This document shows positions 1 to 9,315 of a stretch of DNA of 64,000 nucleotides, in pieces. A program made the position numbers and the translations under genes. This DNA is from Streptomyces sp. HmicA12 (GTDB taxonomy: Bacteria > Actinomycetota > Actinomycetes > Streptomycetales > Streptomycetaceae). The stretch covers positions 249,330 to 313,329 of the forward strand of contig NZ_KB891831.1 in the NCBI RefSeq assembly GCF_000373565.1, read 5' to 3'. The notes under the pieces were generated by a model. The model did no database searches and was not told the origin of the DNA. It worked only from the letters and a program-made list of their open reading frames with translations. Positions within the stretch are counted from its first letter, which is position 1. The number at the start of each line of letters is the position of its first letter.

Positions 1-156
1 TCCGTCCAGCAGCTCGCGGACGACCACGAGACCCCGAAGGGCACCAACGAACGCATCCGCACCACCTGGTTCACCGCGGACAACGCCGAGGCCCTCACCC
101 AGGCGCTCGACGGCCTCCTGAAGGACCTCGGCCGGCCGGGAGTCGACCCGGGCTAG
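1..156 (+). CDS. C-terminal fragment of an unidentified protein
   Basis: The window opens inside a reading frame that runs 51 codons and ends in TAG at 154-156. The visible peptide starts SVQQLADDHETPKGTNERIR and ends in a Leu-rich helix followed by GRPGVDPG. Codon use is typical high-GC. No domain can be recognised from this length, so I assign no function. Its stop codon overlaps the stop of the convergent acyltransferase gene (CTAG at 153-156), which confirms both ends. Confidence 0.6.
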   Translation, partial: SVQQLADDHETPKGTNERIRTTWFTADNAEALTQALDGLLKDLGRPGVDPG

Positions 157-1520
157 GGAGCGCAGGCGGCGAGGAGTTCCGTCAGTTCGTCGGTCACCGC
201 GCGGGCCAGCGCGTCGAGGTCCGGTACGGCTGCCGCGTCCGCGACGAGCCCGTAGTGCACGGTCCCCCGGTACGTCGACACGGCGACGGCGAGCGACTGG
301 CCCTGGGCGAGCGGCGCCAGCGGGAAGACCTCGGTCAGCGGGCAGCCGCCGAGCCGCAGTCCCAGGCTGGGCAACGGAACGCTGGTGACCAGGAGGTCGA
401 AGAGCAGACCCGCGCTGCGGCCGACGAGTCCGCCGCCGAGCCGGTGGCCGAGCGGCGGCACGTGGTCGGCGAGCAGGGCGACGGCGCCCGCGCCCCGGTT
501 CGGGCCCCGGTCCTTGCGCCGGTTCATCGCGGACCGCACGACGCGCAGTCGCTCGGCCGGGTCGGCCTCGGCGACGGGCAGGCGGACCAGGTAGCCGGAG
601 AGCCGGTTGCCCTGTGGGTGGGCGGTGCGCGGGCGGCGCCGGGAGACGGGGATCAGGGCGCGCGGCTCGACCCCCGCGCTGCCGTCGCCGCGCTCGTCGA
701 GCCAGCGCCTGACGGCTCCGGCGACGATGGCGATGAGGACGTCGTTGACCGTGCCGCCCTCGGTCTTGCGGATCCGGTGGACGTCGTCGAGGTCGAGCGC
801 GACACCGGCGACGCGCCGTGTCCCGCTGGCATCGGACGTGAGCGCCGGTGACGTGCGCACGCCCCAGGTGGCCTTGGCCACGGACGCGCCGATGGCGACG
901 GCCTGGGTGGCGGCGCCCGCGACCGCGCGGACATGGCCCGGGTAGCGGCGCGGGTCGAGGTCGCCGAGGGTGATGTCGCGCAGGCCGGGGAACGGCAGGC
1001 GCAGGCCGCGCCGCCGCTCGGGCTCCGGCTTGGGCGCCCGCGCGGCGGGCAGTTCCATCGGGTCCATGACGGCGGCGGCGAGGGTGAGGGCCCGCAGCCC
1101 GTCGGCGAGGGCGTGGTGGAACTTGAAGAGCACGGCGAAGGAGCCACCGTCCACGGCGGGCAGGACGTGCGCCTCCCACGGCGGCCTGCGGCGGTCCAGC
1201 GGTCGCTCCATGAGCGCGCCCGCCGCGGCGTGGAAGTCGGCCACGGGCTCTTCCATGCGTACGTGGTCCAGCGGGTCGAAGTCGGCGACGGGCACCCGGG
1301 CCGCGCCGCCCACGGGGACGAGCACCCCGGCTATCCGCATGCGCAGGCCCGGCACCGCGGCCGCGCGGGCGGCGAGCAGTTCGTGGGCGTGGCGGGCGGC
1401 GCCCGGCTCGGTGGCCTCGAAGACGCCCAACGCGCCCAGGTGCATGGGGTGTTCGGCGGTCTCGATGTTCCAGAACGCAAGGTCGAGTGGGGCGAGCAGG
1501 TCCGAGCCATTCGCAGTCAT
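153..1520 (-). CDS. Wax ester synthase / diacylglycerol acyltransferase (WS/DGAT) family protein
   Basis: The protein of about 455 aa begins MTANGSDLLAPLDLAFWNIE and carries the acyltransferase active-site motif HHALADG (HHxxxDG), with the second His as general base. WS/DGAT enzymes transfer acyl groups from acyl-CoA to diacylglycerol or fatty alcohol to make storage lipid. The N-terminal segment LDLAFWNIETAEHPMHLGAL and the C-terminal TSVPLPSLGLRLGG segment are family-typical. I chose the ATG at 1520, preceded by GAGAGCA. An in-frame start 48 nt further upstream (1568) is possible but has no better ribosome site. It stands alone and is convergent with the fragment at the window start. Actual acyl acceptor unknown; many Streptomyces paralogues are uncharacterised. 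Confidence 0.85.
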   Translation of the reverse strand: MTANGSDLLAPLDLAFWNIETAEHPMHLGALGVFEATEPGAARHAHELLAARAAAVPGLRMRIAGVLVPVGGAARVPVADFDPLDHVRMEEPVADFHAAAGALMERPLDRRRPPWEAHVLPAVDGGSFAVLFKFHHALADGLRALTLAAAVMDPMELPAARAPKPEPERRRGLRLPFPGLRDITLGDLDPRRYPGHVRAVAGAATQAVAIGASVAKATWGVRTSPALTSDASGTRRVAGVALDLDDVHRIRKTEGGTVNDVLIAIVAGAVRRWLDERGDGSAGVEPRALIPVSRRRPRTAHPQGNRLSGYLVRLPVAEADPAERLRVVRSAMNRRKDRGPNRGAGAVALLADHVPPLGHRLGGGLVGRSAGLLFDLLVTSVPLPSLGLRLGGCPLTEVFPLAPLAQGQSLAVAVSTYRGTVHYGLVADAAAVPDLDALARAVTDELTELLAACAP

Positions 1521-1617
1521 GGAGTGCTCTCGCGTCGACGACGGGAAGTCGCAGTCAACAGCCGACACTCGATTACGGTCAAGTACGATCTAGGCACGCT
1601 CAGTTAACAACAGATTA

Positions 1618-1657
1618 AGACCCGCCACTCTCGGACATCCCCGGGAGTGGCGGGTCT
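1618..1657. terminator. Strong bidirectional stem-loop terminator
   Basis: Perfect 13-bp inverted repeat AGACCCGCCACTC (1618-1630) and GAGTGGCGGGTCT (1645-1657). The stem can extend inward by four more pairs (one G-U) to leave the six-base loop ACATCC. It lies just downstream of the leftward GH92 gene and before the leftward acyltransferase, so it most likely ends GH92 transcription. Confidence 0.8.
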
Positions 1658-1713
1658 CGTGTGGCTCAAGTGCCGTGTCGATTACGTCACTTCAGCTGCG
1701 TCACCGCACCGCG

Positions 1714-4086
1714 TCACTTCAGCGCGGGCGGCGCCGCGTCGGCACCGGTCCCCCACTGCGACGGCGAGCCGCCGACGGTGAACGACAGGTCGCTCATGCC
1801 GCGCAGGTCCTTCGTCGTCAGATACGTCTTGCCGTACGCGGCGCCGTCCACCCGCGCCGACTGGATGTACCGGTCCGTGTCCGAGCTGCCCTTCGCCCGT
1901 ACGGTCAGCTTCCCGTTCGGGTAGTAGCGCCGGTCGAGCGTGAGGTCGACGCGCTCGAAGACGGGCGTCGACAGACCCCAGGTGTCCGTGCCCGGCTGCA
2001 CCGGGAAGATCCCGATGGAGGAGAGCACGTTCCAGGCGGACATGGTGCCGAGGTCGTCGTTGCCGGTCATGCCGGTCGGGGCATCGGTGAAGAGGGTGAG
2101 CGCGGCGTGCACCACGTCCGTCGTCTTCCACGGCTGCCCGGTGGACAGGTACGTGTAGGGCGCGATCAGGTCGGGCTCGTTCTGCGGGTTGTACTTGTCG
2201 GCGTTGTAGTAGTCGTACGGCCCGTTGACCCACACCTCGCGGGCGGTCTTCGCCGGGTCGGCGACCAGCTGGTCGTAGGCGAAGAACGAGTCGAGGCGCT
2301 GGTTCGCCGCGTCCGTCCCGCCGATCAGGTCGACCATGCCGGGCAGGTCCTGCGGGACGAGCCACTGGTACTGCCAGGACGTGCCCTCGTGGAAGCCTTC
2401 GCTCTGTGCCGGGTCGGCCGGTCCCGTGAAGGCACCCGACGCGTCGCGCGCACGGAAGAAACCGGTCGAACCGTCGAAGATCTTCCGGTAGTTCTGAGCC
2501 CGCTCGGTGTACCGCTTCGCGTCGTCCTCGTGACCGAGCTTCTTGGCCATCTGCCCGAGCATCGCGTCGGCGAGGGCGTACTCCAGGGTGGCGGAGGCGC
2601 CGTGGTCGTAGTCGGAGTCGCCGGGCTTCACGTGCGCACGGTCCTTGATGTACGGCGCGAAACCGTCGGCGAGGTACTCCTTGTTGGCCTCGCGGCCCAC
2701 CGGCGCGGAGTCGGCCGGCGGCACTCCGTCGGCGTTCTTCTTGAGCGCCCGGTAGGCGTCCTCCTCGTGCCCCTTCAACAGCCCTTGCCGGTAGGCGTTG
2801 GTGAGGAACGGGGTGACGGGGTCACCGGTCATGATGTTCGTCTCGACCGTGCCGTAGCCCCACTTGGGCAGCCAGCCGCTGTCCTTGTCGATCTGGATCA
2901 CGGACAGCGCCATGTCCCGCGACTCGCGCGGCGCGAGCAGCGAGAGCAGCTGGGCCTGGGTGCGGTACGTGTCCCAGAGAGACCAGTTCTGGTAGTAGGT
3001 GAAGCCCTTGGCACGGTGGGTCTTCTGGTCCCAGCCGGTGTACCGGCCGTCGACGTCGCTGCCGATGTTGGGCGCGAGGAAGGACCGGTAGAGCGAGGAG
3101 TAGAAGGTGCGGCGAAGCGTCTCGCCGCCGCCCTGGGCGCGGACGTCGTCGAGGCGGTCCTCCCACGCGGCCTGCGCGGCGTCACGCACCTTGTCGAAGG
3201 AACGGCCGCCCTCCGCGCGGAGGTTGAGGGCCGCGCCCTGCGCGTCGACGTACGAGATCGCGGTCGTCGCCTCGACGGTGCGGTCCTTGCTGGTGTCGAA
3301 CCGCACGTAGGCGCCGTTGCGTTCGGCGTCCGCGTCCGAGGTCTTCGAGCCCGCGGTGACCGTGTCGCCCTTCCACGTGCCGGACGTCTTGAACGGCCGG
3401 TCGAAGCGGGTGATCGTGTAGACCGTGTACGGCTTGGTGTCCTGGCAGAAGCCGCTGCCGGTGATGGCGGTGCGCACGGTACGGCTGTCGAGGATCTCGA
3501 CCTTGGTGTGCAGCGTCTTGTGCAGCGACTGCCCGGCGTTGATGAGGACGTTGGCCTTGTCGGTGTCCTTGTCCGGGAAGGTGTAGCGCTGCACGCCGGT
3601 GCGCTTCGTGGCGCTCAACTCGGCCTCGATGCCGGTCTTCAGGCCCACCTTGTAGAAGCCGGGCGACGCCGTCTCGTCGTCGTGGCTGAACTCGGCCGCG
3701 TACTTGGCGTAGTCGGTCGACGTGATGTCGCCGGTCGTGGGCAGCACCGGGAGATCACCGCCGAGTCCGCAGCCGACACCCGACAGATGGACGGTGGAGA
3801 AGCCGCGGATGTGGTTCTCGGAGTAGTCGTATCCGGTGTTGTGCCCGGTGTCCGGCGAGAACTGCACCATGCCGAACGGCACGGCGGCGCCCGGATAGGT
3901 GTTGCCCTCGTTCTCGGTGCCGATGAACGGGTTGACCAGATCGGTCAGTCGGCCGTCCCCGCCGGACGCGGCCTGTGCCGCCGGGGCCGCGAGGCCGGTG
4001 CCGAGCAGCGCGGCCGCGCCGAGCACCCCCAGGGCGCGGCGGGCTCTCGCTCCCGTCGTGCGCGTTCTCGTCGTACGCGTTCTCAT
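1714..4086 (-). CDS. Secreted GH92 alpha-mannosidase
   Basis: 790 aa. GH92 enzymes are Ca2+-dependent inverting exo-alpha-mannosidases, mostly alpha-1,2. The N terminus MRTRTTRTRTTGARARRALG is followed by a hydrophobic stretch ending AAPAAQAA, a signal peptide for export. Mature-domain motifs are NPFIGTENEGNTYPGA (about 52-67), the HEGTSWQY block with the probable catalytic acid Glu568, NEP at about 636-638, and GNDDLGTMSAW (675-685) with Asp677/Asp678 as probable catalytic base. I chose the ATG at 4086, preceded by GAAAGG. A perfect palindromic LacI-type operator lies 12 bases upstream of this start, so the gene has its own regulated promoter although it follows GH127 on the same strand. A longer open frame upstream overlaps the GH127 gene and is not used. 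Confidence 0.93.
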   Translation of the reverse strand: MRTRTTRTRTTGARARRALGVLGAAALLGTGLAAPAAQAASGGDGRLTDLVNPFIGTENEGNTYPGAAVPFGMVQFSPDTGHNTGYDYSENHIRGFSTVHLSGVGCGLGGDLPVLPTTGDITSTDYAKYAAEFSHDDETASPGFYKVGLKTGIEAELSATKRTGVQRYTFPDKDTDKANVLINAGQSLHKTLHTKVEILDSRTVRTAITGSGFCQDTKPYTVYTITRFDRPFKTSGTWKGDTVTAGSKTSDADAERNGAYVRFDTSKDRTVEATTAISYVDAQGAALNLRAEGGRSFDKVRDAAQAAWEDRLDDVRAQGGGETLRRTFYSSLYRSFLAPNIGSDVDGRYTGWDQKTHRAKGFTYYQNWSLWDTYRTQAQLLSLLAPRESRDMALSVIQIDKDSGWLPKWGYGTVETNIMTGDPVTPFLTNAYRQGLLKGHEEDAYRALKKNADGVPPADSAPVGREANKEYLADGFAPYIKDRAHVKPGDSDYDHGASATLEYALADAMLGQMAKKLGHEDDAKRYTERAQNYRKIFDGSTGFFRARDASGAFTGPADPAQSEGFHEGTSWQYQWLVPQDLPGMVDLIGGTDAANQRLDSFFAYDQLVADPAKTAREVWVNGPYDYYNADKYNPQNEPDLIAPYTYLSTGQPWKTTDVVHAALTLFTDAPTGMTGNDDLGTMSAWNVLSSIGIFPVQPGTDTWGLSTPVFERVDLTLDRRYYPNGKLTVRAKGSSDTDRYIQSARVDGAAYGKTYLTTKDLRGMSDLSFTVGGSPSQWGTGADAAPPALK

Positions 4087-4098
4087 ACTGGGCCTTTC

Positions 4099-4110
4099 GA
4101 CAACGTTGTC
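4099..4110. promoter_or_regulatory. LacI-type operator upstream of the GH92 gene
   Basis: Perfect 12-bp palindrome GACAACGTTGTC in the 62-bp gap between GH127 and GH92. The CG-centred AACGTT core is typical of LacI/GalR-family operators. It resembles the sites at 9316-9329 and 10549-10562, which suggests control by the LacI repressor at 9477-10493. Confidence 0.7.
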
Positions 4111-4148
4111 AGCAAGCGCGATCATTCTTCGTCGGTGTCGGTGGCCCG

Positions 4149-6542
4149 TCAAGACGTCAGGCGCCACAGGTGGTCCTCCGTCCCGTTGTCGGCGAACTGC
4201 ACCACTTGTGCGCTGTTGTCGGTGGACATCCCGTCGACGCCGAGCACCTTGCCGCTGTGTTCGTTGCGGAGCAGGAACCAGCCGTCGCCCCGGTCGACGC
4301 GGGTCCACACCAGGTCGGCGCGTCCGTTGTCCTCGTATTGGACGACGTGTGCGCTGTCGGCGGTCGAACTCCCCTGCACCGCGAGGTACTTGCCGCTCTG
4401 CCCGTTGCGGATCCGCAGCCTGCCGTCGCCTGCGTCGAGGAGCTGCCAGGCGTGGTCGCCGGTCCCGGAGTTGTCGAACTGCACGACCCGCGCGTCGTCG
4501 GCGGTGGACATGGAGTCGACGGCGAGGACCTTGCCGCTGTGCTTGTTCTGGACGCGGCGGTAGGGCGGTTCGGGGATCCAGGGCCGGCCGTCGGGGGCGG
4601 CGGTCGGGAAGGACGTGATGCGCAGCCGGGCCGCGCCCATCGGCACGAGGGTGACGGTCTCGACGCTCGCGCGGCTGCGCGCGGGGCTGGGCTGCAGCGG
4701 TGCGACCACGTGCTCGTCGTCCGCGATCCACTCGGGCAGCCGGCGGGCCTTGGCCGCGAGGGTGAGCGGGGTGCCGTCGAGGGTGAAGGGGTTGGCGGGC
4801 AGCGGGCCGCTCCGGCGCCGCAGTTCCGGTGAACTCCCGGGGACCAGGCCGTAGTTCCAGGTGGAGGCGGCGTGCACGTCGTACTCGGGGAAGGTGTCGG
4901 TGCCGCCGGTGCGCACGTACTTCTCGGCGATCTTCAGCGAGTAGGTCAGCGGTCCGTGGTCGACGCTCACGCTGTCGTGGTTGCCGCTCCAGGTGCGCAG
5001 AGTGGTGCGCTGGGGAAGGCGCAGGGTGACCTTGTCGCCGTCCCGCCAGGTGCGGCGGATATCGGTGAAGGAGGGGCCCGAACCGGCCTTCATGGCTCGG
5101 CCGTTCACTTCGAGACGGGGCTTGGCGCACCAGCCGGGGATGCGCAGGCGCAGCGGGAAGTCGACCGGACGCGGTACGCCGACGGTGAGCGTGATGGTCT
5201 CGTCGAACGGGTAGTCCGTCTCCTCTCGGACGGTCACCCGGTCGTCGCCGATCTGGGCGCTCACCTCGCACGGGGCGTACAGCGCGGCCGCGAGCCCGCC
5301 GTCCGGTGTCCTGAGCCACAGCTCCTCGGTGAAGTACGGCCAGCCCATGCCGTAGTTGTGCGGGCAGCAGCGGTACTGGTCGACGCCCGGCTGGAACGAC
5401 TGCATGGCGAAGCCGTTCTGGAACTGCCCGTCCGTCTTGCGGGCGTCGTCCAGGTCCACGCTGTTGGCGCTGGTGACGTAGTGGATGCCCTTGCCCTGGG
5501 GGTCGAGGGCCGCGGGGAGCATGTTGAAGGCCAGGTCCTCGCAGCGGTCGGCCCACACCGGGTCGCCGGTGACGCGGGTGAGCAGCTCGTGGCTGGCCAT
5601 GAACTCGACGATGCCGCAGGTCTCGAAGCCCTGCCGCGGGTCTCCGAAGCCGGGCCGGTAGTTCTCGTCGCCCGCGATGCCGCCGCCCGCGAACTGACCG
5701 TATTCGGCGAGGACTTGGTCGTACGTGCGGTACGTGGCCCGGACCAGGGCGTCGGCGCCGTCGGCCGCCCACTGCGCGTACTGGGCGGGTTCGCGGAAGC
5801 CCTGGGCGATGTTCACGTTGTGCGGGGTGGGCAGGTCGCCGGTCCAGTCGGCGCCGAAGTGGTGCATCTTCTCGACGAGGCGCGGCAGGAACGCGTCACC
5901 GGTGCGGTCGTACAGCCAGCGCGCGGTGTCGATGCCGTCGCCCCAGCGCACGGAGACCCAGCTGGAGTCGAAGGCACCCTTGCCTTGCGCCTCCATGTAC
6001 GTCATGAACCGGGTGAGGAACGGCACGATGCGCTCGTCGTGCGTGTACTCCTCGTACGTGCGCAGCGCCATCAGCAGCGGCAGGAACGGCCAGAAGTCGG
6101 GGCCGCCGTTGAGGGATGTGCGCAGGGCGCGCGGGCCGAAGAAGCCGTCCTGCTCCTGGGTGGCGAGGATCGCGTCGATCCACCGCTCGCAGGTGGCGAG
6201 CGCGTCGGCGTCCCGGGTGGCGATCGCGAGGGGGACGTATCCCCTGAGCCAGTACGGGAGTTCCTCCCATCCGCCGAGTTCGGGGTGGACCCAGCCGCAG
6301 GTGTCCATGACGAGGAAGTGGGACTTCTCGGCGTAGCGGCCGCACAACCCGGCCAGTTGCAGCCGGAGTTGGCCGTCGAGCCAGCCGCGGGCGGTGATGC
6401 TGCCGACGGGCAGCCGGGTGAAGGCGTCGGCGGCGGGCCCTGCCGCGTCCGCGCGGGCCGTCACGGCCGTCGCGCCGCCGAACGCGGTGGCCGCGCAGGC
6501 CACCGTCGCGGCCTGCAGCACGCCGCGTCGTGTCACTGTCAT
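4149..6542 (-). CDS. TAT-exported GH127-type beta-L-arabinofuranosidase with ricin-type lectin domain
   Basis: 797 aa. The N terminus MTVTRRGVLQAATVACAATA is a twin-arginine signal. The DUF1680/GH127 catalytic domain follows (about 40-630). All four zinc/catalytic ligands known from Bifidobacterium HypBA1 (Glu338, Cys340, Cys417, Cys418) have counterparts here: Glu307 and Cys309 in FETCG, and Cys392-Cys393 in QYRCCPHNYG. HypBA1-type enzymes release beta-L-arabinofuranose with a Cys nucleophile. The last ~155 residues hold three repeats beginning NKHSGKVL, NGQSGKYL and NEHSGKVL with conserved VVQ strands, a ricin/CBM13-type beta-trefoil for carbohydrate binding. Start ATG 6542 has GGGAGA 9 nt upstream. 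Specific substrate is inferred; related families (GH146) share the fold. Confidence 0.9.
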   Translation of the reverse strand: MTVTRRGVLQAATVACAATAFGGATAVTARADAAGPAADAFTRLPVGSITARGWLDGQLRLQLAGLCGRYAEKSHFLVMDTCGWVHPELGGWEELPYWLRGYVPLAIATRDADALATCERWIDAILATQEQDGFFGPRALRTSLNGGPDFWPFLPLLMALRTYEEYTHDERIVPFLTRFMTYMEAQGKGAFDSSWVSVRWGDGIDTARWLYDRTGDAFLPRLVEKMHHFGADWTGDLPTPHNVNIAQGFREPAQYAQWAADGADALVRATYRTYDQVLAEYGQFAGGGIAGDENYRPGFGDPRQGFETCGIVEFMASHELLTRVTGDPVWADRCEDLAFNMLPAALDPQGKGIHYVTSANSVDLDDARKTDGQFQNGFAMQSFQPGVDQYRCCPHNYGMGWPYFTEELWLRTPDGGLAAALYAPCEVSAQIGDDRVTVREETDYPFDETITLTVGVPRPVDFPLRLRIPGWCAKPRLEVNGRAMKAGSGPSFTDIRRTWRDGDKVTLRLPQRTTLRTWSGNHDSVSVDHGPLTYSLKIAEKYVRTGGTDTFPEYDVHAASTWNYGLVPGSSPELRRRSGPLPANPFTLDGTPLTLAAKARRLPEWIADDEHVVAPLQPSPARSRASVETVTLVPMGAARLRITSFPTAAPDGRPWIPEPPYRRVQNKHSGKVLAVDSMSTADDARVVQFDNSGTGDHAWQLLDAGDGRLRIRNGQSGKYLAVQGSSTADSAHVVQYEDNGRADLVWTRVDRGDGWFLLRNEHSGKVLGVDGMSTDNSAQVVQFADNGTEDHLWRLTS

Positions 6543-6563
6543 GAGGTGTCTCCCACATGAGAG

Positions 6564-6593
6564 GGGGCGGGCCCGGCGGTGCGGGCCCGCCCC
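6564..6593. terminator. GC-rich stem-loop between GH2 and GH127 genes
   Basis: Perfect 12-bp inverted repeat GGGGCGGGCCCG (6564-6575) and CGGGCCCGCCCC (6582-6593) with a 6-nt loop. It lies 28 bases after the GH2 stop codon and upstream of GH127, both leftward. It may terminate, attenuate or stabilise the GH2 transcript and so set the GH2 to GH127 ratio. Confidence 0.7.
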
Positions 6594-6621
6594 AGGGACG
6601 TACGGGATCAGGCGGGTGCCG

Positions 6622-9237
6622 TCAGGCGCAGTTCGCCACGGTCGCCCGGGAGGCGTCCTTGATCAGCGCCTGCTGGGCGTCGTGGACGCGCTTCACGTCC
6701 GGCTTGACGACCCTGCGGTCGTAGGTGACCAGGCCGTTCAGCTCGCCCTCCACGTCGGAGATCTGCGTGTAGACGGCGCCGTTGCCGCCCTTGCAGGCCA
6801 GCGCGTGCACCTCGGCGAGCTTGGTGAGGTAGTCGTCCGTGTACGTCGCCGGGTCCACGTCGACGTAGGACTGCTGGACGGACCAGGCGTGACCGGGCAC
6901 GGCGAGGCCGAGGCCGCCGTACTCGCCCGCGACCAGCGCGCGCTTGCCGTCCGGATGCGGTGGCAGGGCCGGGCTCGGGTAGCCGTGCTCGTCCATGATG
7001 TCGCCGGTGCCGCCGTCCTTGCCCAGGTTGAGGCCGGACATGCCGTTGATCAGGCGGGTCGGGTCCCAGGACTTCGCCTGGTCGGCGAGGCGGCCCTCGT
7101 CGTACTGGCCCCAGCCCTCGTTGAGGGTGACCCACATGACGACCGACGGGTGGTTGTAGTGCTGGTCGATCATGATCTTCATCTCGCGCTCGAACTCGGC
7201 GCGGGCCGCGGTCGACGGGTTGACGCCGGCCGTCATCGCGGGCATGTCCTGCCAGACCAGCAGGCCCAGCTTGTCGGCCCAGTAGAACCAGCGGTCGGGT
7301 TCGACCTTGATGTGCTTGCGGACGGAGTTGAAGCCCATCTGCTTGTGCATCTTCAGGTCGTAGGCCAGCGCCTCGTCGCTCGGCGCGGTGTGCAGGCCGT
7401 CGGGCCAGAAGCCCTGGTCGAGGGTGGCCATCATGAAGACCGGCTTGCCGTTGAGGACGGTGCGCGGCGTGCCGTTCACGTTCTCGACCTTGATGGAGCG
7501 CATCCCGAAGTAGCTGCCGACCCGGTCCGAGCCGACGCTGACCTTGAGGTCGTAGAGGTACGGGTCGTCGGCGGTCCACAGATGCGCGTTGGCGATCTTG
7601 ACCGTGAGCGGCTTGCCGGACGTCCCGGTCGCGGTGGCGACCTTGCGCTTGCCCGCGTACGCGGTGGCGGTCACGGGCAGGCCGTCGCGCACTCCCGTGG
7701 TCTCCACGGACAGCTGACCCTTGTCGACGTCGGGCGTCAGCTTCAGGTCGGTGACGTGGTCGGTGGCCACCGGCTCCATCCACACCGTCTGCCAGATGCC
7801 GGACGACGGGGTGTACCAGATGCCACTGGGGTCGAGGCGCTGCTTGCCCATGGGCGGGTTCTCGCCGTCGGCGGCGTCGGTCGGGTCGTAGACGCCGACG
7901 ATCAGCTCCTGGGTGCGGCCCGGCTTCAGCGCGTCGGTGATGTCGGCGCTGAACTTGTCGTAGCCGCCCTTGTGGTCCGCGACCTTCTTGCCGTTGACGT
8001 AGACCTCGGACTTCCAGTCGACGGCGCCGAAGTTCAGCTGGAGGCGCTTGCCGCTGCCGACCTTCCAGTCCTTGGGCACGGTGAAGGTGCGCCGGTACCA
8101 CATGCGGTCCTCGTGGCGCTCGATCCCGGAGAGCTGGGACTCGACCGGGTAGGGCACGAGGATCTTCTCGCCGAGCTTCTTGCCGACCGGCACCGGGTCG
8201 CCCGCCTTGGCGGCGGCGAACTCCCAATTGCCGTTCAGGTTCTGCCAGTCGGAACGCGTGAGCTGCGGGCGCGGGTACTCCCGGTGCGCGTTCGACGGGG
8301 TGACGTCGTCGCCCCACTTGGTGGAGAGTTCGTACGTGGAGTGGTTCGGGCCGCTCGACCAGAAGGTGCCGACGGCCGTGCCGTCGGCGCCGGTCAGACC
8401 GCCCTTGCCGTCGTAGGTGACGTCGGCGAGGCCCGCGGCGTCGCCCTTCTTGTTGCCGACGACCGGCTCCTTCAGGCCCACGACGAGGGAGCGCGGGTCG
8501 TCGGGGTCGGCCTTGACCGTGCTGAGCGGCCACTTGGCGCCGCCGATGACCGCGGAGAGGTGGTCGTTGACGTCACCGGGCACGGTGCCCAGCTTCTGCG
8601 CGAAATCGAGCTTGAGGGTGCGGCCGTCGCCGAGCACGGTGGTGCCGATGGCGCCGTCGTACTTCCAGTCGCCGGGCAGCCGGAACGCCGAGGAGGGAAT
8701 GGCCTCCTTCGACTCACCCGGCTCGGTCCAGCGCAGATGCAGATTGGAGCCGCCGAAGTGCTCGAAGTACTCGACCTTGATGTCGACCGCCTTGTCGGCG
8801 GTCAACTCGACGGGTTCAGAGGTCTGTTCCTTGTCCCAGTCGTCGACCCAGTGGTCGATCACCGGCTTGCCGTCGACCCAGAGCCGGAAACCGTTGTCCC
8901 CGGTGATGGAAAACGTTGTCAAGCCGGACTTCTCCGGGACCAGTTCGCCGGTCCAGCGGACGCTCGCGTCGTCGGCCTGGCCGGTGGCGGACTGCAGCCG
9001 GGAGTCCAGGCTGCCGAAGTCGATCTGCGGATCGAACCCGGTGGCCTTCAACTGGTCGAAGTCGAAGGCTCCCGAGGCGGATTGGGTGTAGTACTCGCCC
9101 TTGAGCCCGTGCGGCACGACGGGCTCGTCCGCGGCCGTGGCGTGCGGTGCCACGGTCAGCGCGGTGAGGCCGAGTGCCGCGGTGAGCAGCAGGGGCAGGG
9201 GTCGGCCGCGGTGTCGGGGGCCGGTTCTGGTGCGCAC
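6622..9237 (-). CDS. Secreted GH2 beta-galactosidase-like hydrolase with N-terminal PA14 domain
   Basis: 871 aa. A signal peptide ends near ATA-AD at residue 36. A PA14 carbohydrate-binding domain spans about 40-170 (LKGEYYTQ, GDNGFRLWVDGKPVIDHW). The GH2 jelly-roll domain lies near 320-445 (RPQLTRSDWQNLNGNWEF) and an Ig-like domain follows. The TIM barrel starts near 595, with acid/base Glu707 in TLNEGWGQ and nucleophile Glu772 in AGEYGG. GH2 covers beta-galactosidase, beta-mannosidase, beta-glucuronidase and arabinofuranosidase activities, so the sugar is not certain. The GTG start at 9237 has AGGAGG 4 nt upstream and is divergent from the LacI gene. Context with GH92, GH127 and a furanose-type importer suggests it trims the same complex glycan. 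Confidence 0.88.
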   Translation of the reverse strand: MRTRTGPRHRGRPLPLLLTAALGLTALTVAPHATAADEPVVPHGLKGEYYTQSASGAFDFDQLKATGFDPQIDFGSLDSRLQSATGQADDASVRWTGELVPEKSGLTTFSITGDNGFRLWVDGKPVIDHWVDDWDKEQTSEPVELTADKAVDIKVEYFEHFGGSNLHLRWTEPGESKEAIPSSAFRLPGDWKYDGAIGTTVLGDGRTLKLDFAQKLGTVPGDVNDHLSAVIGGAKWPLSTVKADPDDPRSLVVGLKEPVVGNKKGDAAGLADVTYDGKGGLTGADGTAVGTFWSSGPNHSTYELSTKWGDDVTPSNAHREYPRPQLTRSDWQNLNGNWEFAAAKAGDPVPVGKKLGEKILVPYPVESQLSGIERHEDRMWYRRTFTVPKDWKVGSGKRLQLNFGAVDWKSEVYVNGKKVADHKGGYDKFSADITDALKPGRTQELIVGVYDPTDAADGENPPMGKQRLDPSGIWYTPSSGIWQTVWMEPVATDHVTDLKLTPDVDKGQLSVETTGVRDGLPVTATAYAGKRKVATATGTSGKPLTVKIANAHLWTADDPYLYDLKVSVGSDRVGSYFGMRSIKVENVNGTPRTVLNGKPVFMMATLDQGFWPDGLHTAPSDEALAYDLKMHKQMGFNSVRKHIKVEPDRWFYWADKLGLLVWQDMPAMTAGVNPSTAARAEFEREMKIMIDQHYNHPSVVMWVTLNEGWGQYDEGRLADQAKSWDPTRLINGMSGLNLGKDGGTGDIMDEHGYPSPALPPHPDGKRALVAGEYGGLGLAVPGHAWSVQQSYVDVDPATYTDDYLTKLAEVHALACKGGNGAVYTQISDVEGELNGLVTYDRRVVKPDVKRVHDAQQALIKDASRATVANCA
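8908..8923. promoter_or_regulatory. Possible auxiliary LacI-type operator inside the GH2 gene
   Basis: GGAAAACGTTGTCAAG lies about 320 nt inside the GH2 coding region. On the minus strand it reads CTTGACAACGTTTTCC, sharing the ACAACGTT core with the upstream operators. LacI repressors often use a downstream auxiliary operator for looping, but the site is coding and could be chance. Confidence 0.3.
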
Positions 9238-9315
9238 GGATCCTCCTGGTGTGGAACGCGGGGAAGGCGTTGAGGAAGGGTGGCGGCTCGCCGCTCGAGT
9301 CGGTACAACTCGTTC

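Noticed and set aside
1675..4563. A 962-codon open frame on the plus strand opposite GH92
   Set aside because: It is antisense to a well-supported GH92 gene, Arg/Val/Gly-rich with no domain, and reflects third-position GC bias. The same applies to long antisense frames opposite GH2 (6394-9273), the glg genes (24335-26680), GH63 (51758-54667) and the ATPase (57918-61031).
4087..5772. A continuous frame joining GH92 to upstream Arg/Pro-rich sequence
   Set aside because: The upstream part overlaps the GH127 gene in another frame and is low-complexity. A signal peptide, ribosome site and operator support the start at 4086.
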